Both the position numbers and the translations under genes were made by a program. Of a stretch of 64,000 nucleotides of DNA, positions 16,808-25,500 are shown in pieces (positions within the stretch are counted from its first letter, which is position 1; each line of letters begins with the position of its first letter). The notes under the pieces were generated by a model, which was not told where the DNA came from, did not search any database, and saw nothing but the letters and a program-made list of their open reading frames with translations. The stretch covers positions 1,458,500-1,522,499 of the forward strand of contig CP121690.1 in assembly GCA_038396605.1 (NCBI GenBank), read 5' to 3'. The stretch comes from Eubacteriales bacterium mix99. GTDB taxonomy: Bacteria > Bacillota > Clostridia > Caldicoprobacterales > DTU083.

Positions 16808-16826
16808 AGTACCGGTCCGGTATACT
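16808..16826. promoter_or_regulatory. Near-palindrome AGTACCGG-T-CCGGTATACT, candidate operator
   Basis: The core ACCGG-T-CCGGT (16811-16821) is a perfect interrupted palindrome 38 bases upstream of the binding-protein start, in the divergent region between the kinase-less sensor and the transporter operon. TTGCTA at 16783 and AT-rich bases before it could form a promoter. Binding by the upstream regulator is only a possibility. Confidence 0.35.
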
Positions 16827-16858
16827 GGTTATAAGGAAAAATATGAGGAGGTTTGGAG

Positions 16859-18331
16859 ATGTATAAAAAGATATTTTCCGTTTTACTGTGTCTTGCTCTG
16901 ATGACAGGCATAATTACCGGCTGTTCCTCTTCAGGAAAGAAAGTCAGCGAAAATGGGAAGGTTTCTCAGAAGCCCTCTGAGGACAATACTTCATCCGAAG
17001 GAAAGGAAAAACCCATTACCATCACTGTAGGGATGTGGCCTGCGGAAGACGATGCGCCTGGATTGGAACTGAATGAAAAAAGACTAAAGGAAATGAAGGA
17101 GAAGTACCCCTGGATTACGATAAAGCCGGACAGATTCCCTTATGATGTGAAGTCTTTCCTGCCCAAAGCAGAATCCGGTCAACTCCCCACTGTTTATGAT
17201 ACCTATATTACGGAGCCCCAGAAAATTATGAGTGGTGGTTATGCGGCGGACATTACCGATGTCATGAAAGAGTGGGGGTATGACAAATCGATTAATAAAC
17301 AGCTGCTGGATATCGTGACAAAAGATGGACGGTACTATGGATTGCCGTCTTATGTCTATACCATGGGCCTGAATTACAATATCAAAATGATGAAAGAAGC
17401 CGGATTGGTGGATGAGGATGGCAAACCACAGATCGCAAGTACATGGGATGATGTACTGGAGTTTGCAAAGAAGATCAAGGATGCCACAGGACAGGCCGGT
17501 TTCAGTTTACCAAGCATGAACAATCAGGGCGGTTGGCAGTTCCTCAACGTTGCCTGGGGATATGGCGCCGATTTTGAAAAGCAGGGAGAAGATGGCAACT
17601 GGACCGCCATATTCAACAGCCCGGAAGCTGTGGAAGCCATGCAATGGGTAAAGGATCTGAAATGGGAACACGATGTCATTCCTGCAAACACACTGTTGGG
17701 CATAGATGATCAGGACCAGTTTTTTGCCACCGATCAGCTGGGCATGAAACTGCGGGACTTTGGAGCGATTAACGGGATGATCCAGAACTTCGGCCTGGAC
17801 AAGGACAATGTTGCCATATCCAGGATGCCGGGGGGAAAAGCCGGTACCTTCGCACAGCTTGGCGGGGGAGCGGTGATGTTCAATCCAGAGGACACGAAGG
17901 AAGAGATCGATGCGGCGTTTAAATGGCTGGAAATTACCGGATTCTCGGACAAGATTGATGAGGAAGCCATGAATTCTTTCCGGGAAGGTCTGGAAGCAGA
18001 CGCAGCGAGCAACAAAATTGTAGGTCCGTACGGTGTTCCTGAAATCTGGCCAGATTCAGAGCGGTTTGTAGCAGAACAAAAGGTTCGGAAAGAGCTTGCC
18101 AACGTTGATTTGTCCTTATATGAAGATTATCTGAACGCCGGGGATGAGATCACGGTCTATCCGGAACCTCCGATAAATGGTCAGGAAATGTACAAATTGA
18201 TTGACAACGTAATCCAGGCGGTCTGGACGGATAAGAATGCGGACCCCAAGACCTTGCTGGATAAAGCGGCGGAGGATTTCCAGAGAGATTATCTGGATCC
18301 CTACAACAAAACACAAGGTGGCTCAAAATAA
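16859..18331 (+). CDS. Sugar ABC transporter solute-binding lipoprotein
   Basis: A 490-residue family-1 extracellular binding protein. The signal peptide ends in the lipobox ITGC (Cys22), followed by a Ser/Lys/Glu-rich tether (~23-50) and the mature domain (starting KPITITVGMWPAEDD). TVYDTYITEPQKIMSGGYAADITDV and YYGLPSYVYTMGLNYN are typical of oligosaccharide binders. The start follows GAGGAGG by 7 bases. It is the first gene of an importer with two permeases at 18415 and 19368. Its own ATPase is absent, as usual for these clostridial systems, which share an MsmX-like ATPase encoded elsewhere. Confidence 0.94.
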   Translation: MYKKIFSVLLCLALMTGIITGCSSSGKKVSENGKVSQKPSEDNTSSEGKEKPITITVGMWPAEDDAPGLELNEKRLKEMKEKYPWITIKPDRFPYDVKSFLPKAESGQLPTVYDTYITEPQKIMSGGYAADITDVMKEWGYDKSINKQLLDIVTKDGRYYGLPSYVYTMGLNYNIKMMKEAGLVDEDGKPQIASTWDDVLEFAKKIKDATGQAGFSLPSMNNQGGWQFLNVAWGYGADFEKQGEDGNWTAIFNSPEAVEAMQWVKDLKWEHDVIPANTLLGIDDQDQFFATDQLGMKLRDFGAINGMIQNFGLDKDNVAISRMPGGKAGTFAQLGGGAVMFNPEDTKEEIDAAFKWLEITGFSDKIDEEAMNSFREGLEADAASNKIVGPYGVPEIWPDSERFVAEQKVRKELANVDLSLYEDYLNAGDEITVYPEPPINGQEMYKLIDNVIQAVWTDKNADPKTLLDKAAEDFQRDYLDPYNKTQGGSK

Positions 18332-18414
18332 AATGGTATTCAGAAATAATGAAGAGGACAGGGTGGGCTGCATTGCTGCAGCCCGCCCTTCCACAGATTT
18401 AAGGTGGTGAAAAT

Positions 18415-19353
18415 ATGTCTGTGAAAAAGAATATCGCTTCCAGTGGGCAGGTCTCTGTCGGAGTCAGAAAACCTTCCTTCCGGACTACTTTGAAGCGGGA
18501 CTATAAGGCATGGCTTTTGATTCTGCCCAGCCTGGTCCTGTTTGCTGTCTTTTCCTGGCAGCCATTGATTTCAGGTGTCTATCTGTCCTTCTTCGAAACA
18601 AAGGGATACAGCGCAGTTCGTTTTGTGGGGCTGGACAACTATAAAGCAGTTATCTCGGATGCGGCGTTTTTGTCGGCATTGGGCAACTCCTTCAAATACA
18701 CTTTCTGGTCTCTGCTCATCGGCTATTTTCTTCCGATTATAGCAGCGATATTGATAAATGAAATGGTTCATTTAAAACCATTTTTCCGTTTTTCAGTCTA
18801 CTTTCCCGGTATGGTACCGGGAATGGCGACAGCGATCATGTGGAAAATCTTTTTTGATCCGAACCCGACAGGGTTGCTGAATGCGCTGCGAACGCACCTT
18901 GGAATGGAACCATCCATGTGGCTCGCCAATCCCAGGCTAACCATACCACTGATTGTGTTCACCATGACATGGAGCGGATTTGGATCGACAACTATACTCT
19001 ACCTTGCAAATTTACAGGGAGTAAATCAGGAATTATATGAAGCTGCTGAAATTGATGGTGCTGGATTGTTTTCCCGGTTAAAAAACATTACCATCCCGAC
19101 GATATCCAATTTGCTATATCTGTTTCTGGTTCTTCAGATCATTGGGGTTTTCCAGGTAATGGAGCAGCCTCTCGCCATGACGGAAGGCGGGCCCAATAAT
19201 GCGTCTATTTCTCTGATGCTTCAATCCTATTTCTATGCGTTCCGGTATTTCCGTGCAGATCGGGCCATGGCAGTGGGGACGATTACGTTCCTTATTCTGA
19301 TCGGACTAACGGTTCTTTATTTCCGGGTCAATCGGAATTCCGATTCAGACTGA
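18415..19353 (+). CDS. Sugar ABC transporter permease (MalF/UgpA type)
   Basis: A 312-residue inner-membrane permease with about six transmembrane helices (first near 38-58). The cytoplasmic EAA loop is visible as ELYEAAEIDGAGLFSRLKNITIP at about 205-227, which docks on the ATPase. A poly-basic N-terminus precedes the first helix. It begins 83 bases after the binding protein; that gap has a GC-rich hairpin (GGGCTGCATTGCTGCAGCCC) that may dampen transcription, as often seen after binding-protein genes. Confidence 0.95.
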   Translation: MSVKKNIASSGQVSVGVRKPSFRTTLKRDYKAWLLILPSLVLFAVFSWQPLISGVYLSFFETKGYSAVRFVGLDNYKAVISDAAFLSALGNSFKYTFWSLLIGYFLPIIAAILINEMVHLKPFFRFSVYFPGMVPGMATAIMWKIFFDPNPTGLLNALRTHLGMEPSMWLANPRLTIPLIVFTMTWSGFGSTTILYLANLQGVNQELYEAAEIDGAGLFSRLKNITIPTISNLLYLFLVLQIIGVFQVMEQPLAMTEGGPNNASISLMLQSYFYAFRYFRADRAMAVGTITFLILIGLTVLYFRVNRNSDSD

Positions 19354-19367
19354 AGGGAGGAATTTCA

Positions 19368-20252
19368 ATGAGTCGATTTCAAAACAAGAGAACCGGAATC
19401 ATTAATTCCATGGAGTTGAAAAAAACCCAAATGCGGCTTTTATATTGGGCGATTTTTGCTGTTCTGATGGTCCTGGTACTGATTTGTATCCTGCCGCCGC
19501 TATGGGTCATTGTATCCAGCATGAAGGATCTGAAGGAATTTCTGCAGGTACCGCCTACCATTATCCCCAGAAGCTTTCACCCGGAAAAACTGGTAAAATC
19601 GTGGAAAATGCTGGATTTCGGGAAGTATTATTTGAATACCTTTATCCTGGCCATAGGCAATGTCATTTTTTCCATTACCCTGAATGGGCTGGCGGGTTAT
19701 GTACTGTCCCGGTTAAAACCAAAGGGAAGCAATGTTGTGTTTCTGCTGATGCTCTGGACCATGATGCTTCCCAATTCGGTAGCGATGGTTCCTGTGTTCA
19801 AGAACATCGTGGATGTTCCGTTGCTGCACATCAATCTGACCGACAGCTATATTCCCATGTGGTTGATGTCAGGGGCCAGTGCTTTCAATGTTATGGTATT
19901 CAAAAGCTTTTTTGACGGGATTCCCAAAACCTTGATTGAGGCAGCAAGGCTGGATGGCTGCAGCGATTTGGGTATCTTTTTCCGGATCGTGATGCCTCTC
20001 AGTGTGCCGGTTCTTATGACCATGCTGATTCTTACCATCAACGGCACATGGAAGGATTTTTTCTGGCCATACCTTACCTTAAGAAATCAGGATATGTTTA
20101 CGGTTATGGTGAAGATCTTTTCCATGGAGAACAGTACTATTGATCTTCAAATGATCGCTTTGACGTTTTCCATTATTCCACCGGTCATTCTGTTTTTGAT
20201 CTTCCAGAAATATATTATGGAAGGCTTTACATTGAGCGGAATAAAGGGCTGA
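19368..20252 (+). CDS. Sugar ABC transporter permease (MalG/UgpE type)
   Basis: A 294-residue second permease, 14 bases after the first, with GGGAGG as ribosome site. Six predicted transmembrane helices; EAA motif at TLIEAARLDGCSDLGIFFRI (about 185-204). The N-terminal PPLWVIVSSMKDLKEF and C-terminal KYIMEGFTLSGIKG are hallmark segments of the MalG family. It pairs with the 18415 product to form the channel. Confidence 0.95.
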   Translation: MSRFQNKRTGIINSMELKKTQMRLLYWAIFAVLMVLVLICILPPLWVIVSSMKDLKEFLQVPPTIIPRSFHPEKLVKSWKMLDFGKYYLNTFILAIGNVIFSITLNGLAGYVLSRLKPKGSNVVFLLMLWTMMLPNSVAMVPVFKNIVDVPLLHINLTDSYIPMWLMSGASAFNVMVFKSFFDGIPKTLIEAARLDGCSDLGIFFRIVMPLSVPVLMTMLILTINGTWKDFFWPYLTLRNQDMFTVMVKIFSMENSTIDLQMIALTFSIIPPVILFLIFQKYIMEGFTLSGIKG

Positions 20253-20337
20253 TGGAAGCTGAACCACAGTAAAAGGAAATATGGGGCTTATATATGGGGC
20301 TTCATAGAAGAAAAGTATATAGGGGGGAACAGTTTTT

Positions 20338-21120
20338 ATGGGCAAAGTAGTGCTTGTAACAGGGTCCGGCCGGGGGATCGGCCGGGGCATTGCCCTGGAG
20401 TTTGCCAGACAGGGATACGATGTGGCAATTCATCATCGCAGGGAGCCGGAAGGCTCAGAGCGGACAGCACGGGAAATCCGGGATCTCGGCAGAAAGGCGG
20501 AGATCCTGACAGGTGATTTAAGTGACAGGGAAACCCCCTTTCGGATCGTAAACGAGACTTGTGAGCGGATGGGCAGACTGGATGTCCTGGTAAACAACGC
20601 CGGGATCACGATCCACAAGTCTTTTCTGGAAATGGGGCTGGAGGAGCTGGAACAATGCTGGAAAGTGGATTTTCTGGCTGCCTATCTCTGCGCACAGCAA
20701 ACTGCCCGGAAAATGGTGGAGACCAGCATCAAAGGAGTGATCCTGAATATCACGTCGGTACATCAGGAACGGACAAATGACGGAGATACGGTTTACGGGC
20801 CCATGAAGGCTGCGCTGGCCAGAACCACGGAAAGCATGGCCTATGAGCTGGCGCCGTATGGAATCCGGGTGAATGCGGTGGCACCGGGAATGACGCTGCT
20901 GGAGGAAACCAAAGGGCTGCATTGGCGGCAGACTGCCGAATCGGTGCAAAGTGCCATCCCTCTGGGAAGAGCAGGAAGTGTGAAGGATGTGGCCCAGGCT
21001 GTGGCTTTTCTGGCGTCGGATCAGGCACAGTATATTACCGGGATCACTCTGCGCGTGGACGGCGGCATGAATCTTCCCATGATGCGAGCTTTGACAAACG
21101 GGCAGCAGGTCTTTATCTGA
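20338..21120 (+). CDS. Short-chain dehydrogenase/reductase (classical SDR)
   Basis: A 260-residue NAD(P)-dependent oxidoreductase. The dinucleotide motif TGSGRGIGRGIA is at 7-18, the NNAG motif near 84-87, the catalytic Ser in ITSVHQE and the YxxxK pair in VYGPMKAA. The C-terminus AQYITGITLRVDGGM is standard for the FabG-like group. It has a GGGGGG-type ribosome site. Sitting between a sugar importer and a sugar-acid dehydratase, it probably oxidises or reduces a sugar or keto-sugar acid. A uronate-pathway reductase is the first guess, but SDR sequence alone does not define the substrate. Confidence 0.88.
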   Translation: MGKVVLVTGSGRGIGRGIALEFARQGYDVAIHHRREPEGSERTAREIRDLGRKAEILTGDLSDRETPFRIVNETCERMGRLDVLVNNAGITIHKSFLEMGLEELEQCWKVDFLAAYLCAQQTARKMVETSIKGVILNITSVHQERTNDGDTVYGPMKAALARTTESMAYELAPYGIRVNAVAPGMTLLEETKGLHWRQTAESVQSAIPLGRAGSVKDVAQAVAFLASDQAQYITGITLRVDGGMNLPMMRALTNGQQVFI

Positions 21121-21174
21121 CCTGACGCCTGATTCTTTATAATAAATTATCTGAAAGGAGAAAGCAGAAGGAAT

Positions 21175-22377
21175 ATGGGACAGCTGAAAATACGTGACGT
21201 AAGGACCATATTGACCGCCCCGGAGGGGATTGCACTGGTGGTGGTAAAGGTGGAAACAACCGAACCTGGATTGTACGGCCTTGGATGTGCGACCTATACG
21301 CAAAGGCCGCTGGCGGTTTACTCTGCAGTCCAGGATTATTTGAAACCATTTCTGATCGGGAAGGATCCCCGGCGTATCGAGGATATCTGGCAGTCGGCAA
21401 TGGTCAGCGCCTATTGGCGGAACGGACCGGTGCTGAACAATGCCCTTTCCGGTGTGGATATCGCTCTCTGGGATATCAAGGGCAAGCTGGCGGGAATGCC
21501 GGTATATGATTTATTGGGAGGAAAATGTAGGGAAGGAGTGGCTGTTTACCGTCATGCGGACGGAAGGGACAAGGAAGAAGTGGAGGATCATGTCCGTGGC
21601 TATATTGAGCAGGGATACCGGTTTATCAGGTGTCAGATGGGTGGCTACGGAGGAAAGGAACAGGCGATTCATAAAACCAGGAATGCTGCGGATGGAGCAT
21701 ATTTTGACCCGGCTGCCTATGCTGCCAGCGTGCCGGTCTTATTTGAGCATTTGAGGAAAGAGCTTGGGTTTGGAGTTCAGCTGCTGCATGATGTTCATGA
21801 GAGGTTGGCCCCCATTGATGCCGTTCAGCTGGCCAAACAACTGGAACCATATCATCTGTACTTTCTGGAAGACCTGCTTGCCCCGGAGCAGATGGATTGG
21901 TTCCGTATGATCCGGCAGCAGTGTGCCACCCCGATTGCCGTAGGGGAGCTATTCAATCATCCTCATGAGTGGACGCCGCTGATTATAAACCGATGGATTG
22001 ATTTTATCCGGCTGCACATCAGTCAGGTGGGAGGCCTTACCCCGGCAAAGAAAATAGCGGTACTGGGAGAGAGTTTTGGTGTCCGTACCGCCTGGCACGG
22101 ACCCGGCGATGTATCTCCTGTGGGACATGCCGCCAATCTTCATCTGGATGTCAGCAGCCCCAACTTTGGAATCCAGGAATGGTGCGGCATGACAGATAAG
22201 CTGAGGGAAGTGTTTCCAGGATGCCCGGAGGTGGAGGACGGGTATGCCTACCTCAATGATAAACCGGGACTGGGGATTGATATTGATGAAAAGAAGGCAG
22301 CGAAATATCCCATTTCAAATGCGCTGCCGGAGTGGACGCTGACGCGGACACCGGACGGAACATCGGTAAGGCCTTAA
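21175..22377 (+). CDS. Enolase-superfamily sugar-acid dehydratase (ManD/RspA type)
   Basis: A 400-residue mandelate racemase/enolase-superfamily enzyme. The capping domain starts KIRDVRTILTAPEG; the barrel shows DIALWDIKGK, VYRHADG, LLHDVHERL, FLEDLLAPEQ (Glu), AVGELFNHP (Glu) and AWHGPGDVSPVGHAANLHLD (catalytic His), as in the D-mannonate/D-gluconate dehydratase family. The likely reaction is dehydration of D-mannonate or D-gluconate to 2-keto-3-deoxygluconate. Many ManD-family proteins are slow or specialised for other acids, so the exact substrate is open. It lies 54 bases after the SDR gene, pointing to a joint uronate or aldonate route. Confidence 0.87.
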   Translation: MGQLKIRDVRTILTAPEGIALVVVKVETTEPGLYGLGCATYTQRPLAVYSAVQDYLKPFLIGKDPRRIEDIWQSAMVSAYWRNGPVLNNALSGVDIALWDIKGKLAGMPVYDLLGGKCREGVAVYRHADGRDKEEVEDHVRGYIEQGYRFIRCQMGGYGGKEQAIHKTRNAADGAYFDPAAYAASVPVLFEHLRKELGFGVQLLHDVHERLAPIDAVQLAKQLEPYHLYFLEDLLAPEQMDWFRMIRQQCATPIAVGELFNHPHEWTPLIINRWIDFIRLHISQVGGLTPAKKIAVLGESFGVRTAWHGPGDVSPVGHAANLHLDVSSPNFGIQEWCGMTDKLREVFPGCPEVEDGYAYLNDKPGLGIDIDEKKAAKYPISNALPEWTLTRTPDGTSVRP

Positions 22378-22542
22378 TAAACCATTTAAAATGAATCATG
22401 TTTTCAGTGTATAGAATTGACTCCAGTAAGTATAAATAATTCCGGCAAGTACATAGGGTAAGCGGATCTCATTCATCGTATAATCTTCGGAAAAAACTTT
22501 GAAAAAAGCAAATAAGTACAAAAGAAGACGAGGAGGATACTT

Positions 22543-25500
22543 ATGAAAATAAAAAAAGTCCATCGATACCTGAGTGTTGTTTTAATGATCGTGCTGGCGT
22601 GGAGCCTTGTTGTCTGCAGCAGTCCTGGAATTGTTATGGCATCGGCAGCTTCCAGGGAGAACGTGACGACTCCCGAGAAGGATGGAATCCCTTCAAAAGG
22701 AGATGTGACGGATTCAAAGGAGAATCATGAAACTTCAACAGAAGATGCAACAACTCCAGAGGATGATAAGACTAATCCGAAGGAAGATATGGTCGCTCCA
22801 AAAGATGATGTGTCGAATCCCAAAGGAGATATAGTAAATCCGGAAGGCTCTCATTCTGCGGAGGATAATGAGGACAATAAGGAAGGGGATTCTGGCGGAG
22901 TTCCTCTCAAGACACCGGCCAGAGATACCGATAAAAATGATGTCAACAGTGAAAATAATGTCACAGGTGAGAATACTACTGCCGGTCAGGATGCGGCGGT
23001 TGAAACTGATACGTCTGTTGACAGTCCCGAAGAAGTCTCTGCAATTCTGGGGGAAACACAAATCAGTGATGGGCTTGTCATGGAGGCAGCGGGGGATCAT
23101 GGAACGCATGAACCATTGGTGAATGATATTGACGGCACCAAATGCTGGACAATGACGCATGAAGACGATGTGGATATGTTTTATCTGCGGGGTACTGTTG
23201 ATCCGGATTTTCTTGGTGGTAAGGCTGAACCCATGCAGGTTCAGGTTACCTATTGGGATTCTCCCCAAAACGGCTTTTTTTCACTGATGTATGATGCTGT
23301 GGATAATGATATCAAGGAATCGGACAAGGTCACCCTTTCCGGAAGCAATACCTGGAAGACCCACACGTTTTTTCTGCCGCAAGCCAAACTGCAGAGTTTC
23401 AGTGGACAATACTTTTCTTTTCGTCTGGGAATCTGGGTGCCGGGAAGCGGATTCAGTGACACACCCGTTTCCATCAGCCGGGTGGCTCTGCAGAAGCCTA
23501 CCTTACTGCCGGGTGTAGCGACTGATGTGCCGGAAGGAATCGTAGATCCTGGTACAGAAGTAAAACTGGAATGTGATGAGGATGGAGTTGCCATTTACTA
23601 TACAACGGACGGTTCGGATCCGGTGAATTCGGACACCAGGGCAGAATACGGTGACAATAATCCAATTGTTCTTCATCAGGCCACGACCATTAGGGCGTAT
23701 GCTGTAAAAAACGATCAACGAAGTCTTGTCCATGCCTTCCAATATTATTTACCTTCTGTAAGCTTTCAGTTTGATGGCCAGAATGGAACCGGAGACGGAA
23801 TGGATGCCTGGTGCGCAGGAGACATTGGCGGGGATCATTTCCTTCGCACCACTTTGGGAGGAAAACCCTGCTGGGTCAGCAAGGTAGAGGATAAATCCGC
23901 ATTGTTCATAAACTGCAATATCGGTGATGGTTTTGTATCAGATGAAGCAGTTGGTTACGACATAACCGTCGAATATTTTGATCAGGGAAGAGGAAGCTTT
24001 GTTGTTCAATATGCTTATGACAATGCCTATGTTTGTCCGCCTGCTCGATTGGGCGATACCGGTGAATGGAAAACCCATACATTTCATTTGAACGATGTGC
24101 AGTTTGACAATGAGCTGAATGGCGCTGATTTTCGTATTGGTGTATGGGGAGGCAATATGGGGCTCAGCAGTGAAGATGTTGCTTTTGCCAGTGTTGCTGT
24201 TCGGAAATCCCCATTGTCTGTTCAGTTTGTCAGCAAAGGGGATAAGCCTGGAAACATATTCTATAACGACGAACCGTTTGATTTGGAATTTCAGCTCTCC
24301 AATAAAGCTCAGAAAGGTCAGGATGCCCAGGTATCCTATACGGTATGGAATGGCAATGGCAACTCACTGTTCTCAGAGGATTTTTACATTTCCGTTCCGT
24401 CTCAAAAAACGATTTATTTTCCAATTGATATGTCAAAGATCCACAATTATGGTACCTATATTATCCAATTGAACGTACATGATGCAGATGGGAAAACAAT
24501 TTTGTCCGGAGAGTATCCTTTCAGCCGGATACTGTCTGAATCCTCAGGGGGTAATGATATGATCGGCACCCAGACCCATTTTGGGCACCGAAGAGGCGAC
24601 CGGGATAAAAATCTTCCAATTGCTGCACAGGCAGGGATCGGATGGATCCGGGATGAAATGTTCTGGGGAGATGCAGAAAAGGTAAAAGGGCAGGTGGAAA
24701 TTCTGCCAGAATGGGATGAATACATCGATACTGCCATTGCCAATGGTTTGAAGCCTTTGGCGGAGCTGGATTTTGGAAACGATCTGTATGGAGGCGGCGG
24801 GCCGGTTACGGAAGAAGCCCTTGCGGCTTTCTGCAATTACTGCGTTGTCATTGCGAAGCATTTTGAAGGGCGTGTCCGTCACTTTGAGATATGGAATGAA
24901 TGGAATGGCGGCATGGACACCAACGGAACAGTGGATCAGTACAGCAGGATGCTGGTAGCTGCCAGCAAGGCGATAAAAGAGGTTGTACCGGATGCCTACA
25001 TCATAGGAGGCGTGACCGCAGGTGCGGATATTGCCTGGCTGCAGCAGATGATTGACTACCCCGGGGCTTATGAAGCTGTGGACGCGATCTCCATGCACCC
25101 GTATTGTTATCCCAGCAGTCCTGAGAATGGAAATGTAGCGGGAAGTGTAGAGCAGCTGAGTCATATTTTCGGAAATCGTGCCGCTAAACCCATTTGGCTT
25201 TCCGAAATCGGATGGCCGACACATACAGGAATCAGTGGGGTATCCGAGACGCTTTCCGGTGCTTATGCCGTGCGGTTGTATACTTGGGCACTTGCCAATC
25301 CTGATAAGGTGGAGCATATCTTCTGGTACGACCTGCAAAATGATGGAACCGATGAAACTTACAATGAAAATAATTTCGGCTTGATACGCAGCTGGCTGCC
25401 GGATGATTCGGTGCCATGGGCGGCAAAAGCGAATTATGCTGCACTCAGTGCTTTTACCAGTATGATTTCCGATGCAGAATTTGTCAGGAAGTGTGACCTG

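Noticed and set aside
20518-21303. Minus-strand 261-codon frame over the SDR and dehydratase genes
   Set aside because: Opposite two clear enzymes; its composition (His/Pro/Ser/Cys-rich) is typical of an antisense frame.
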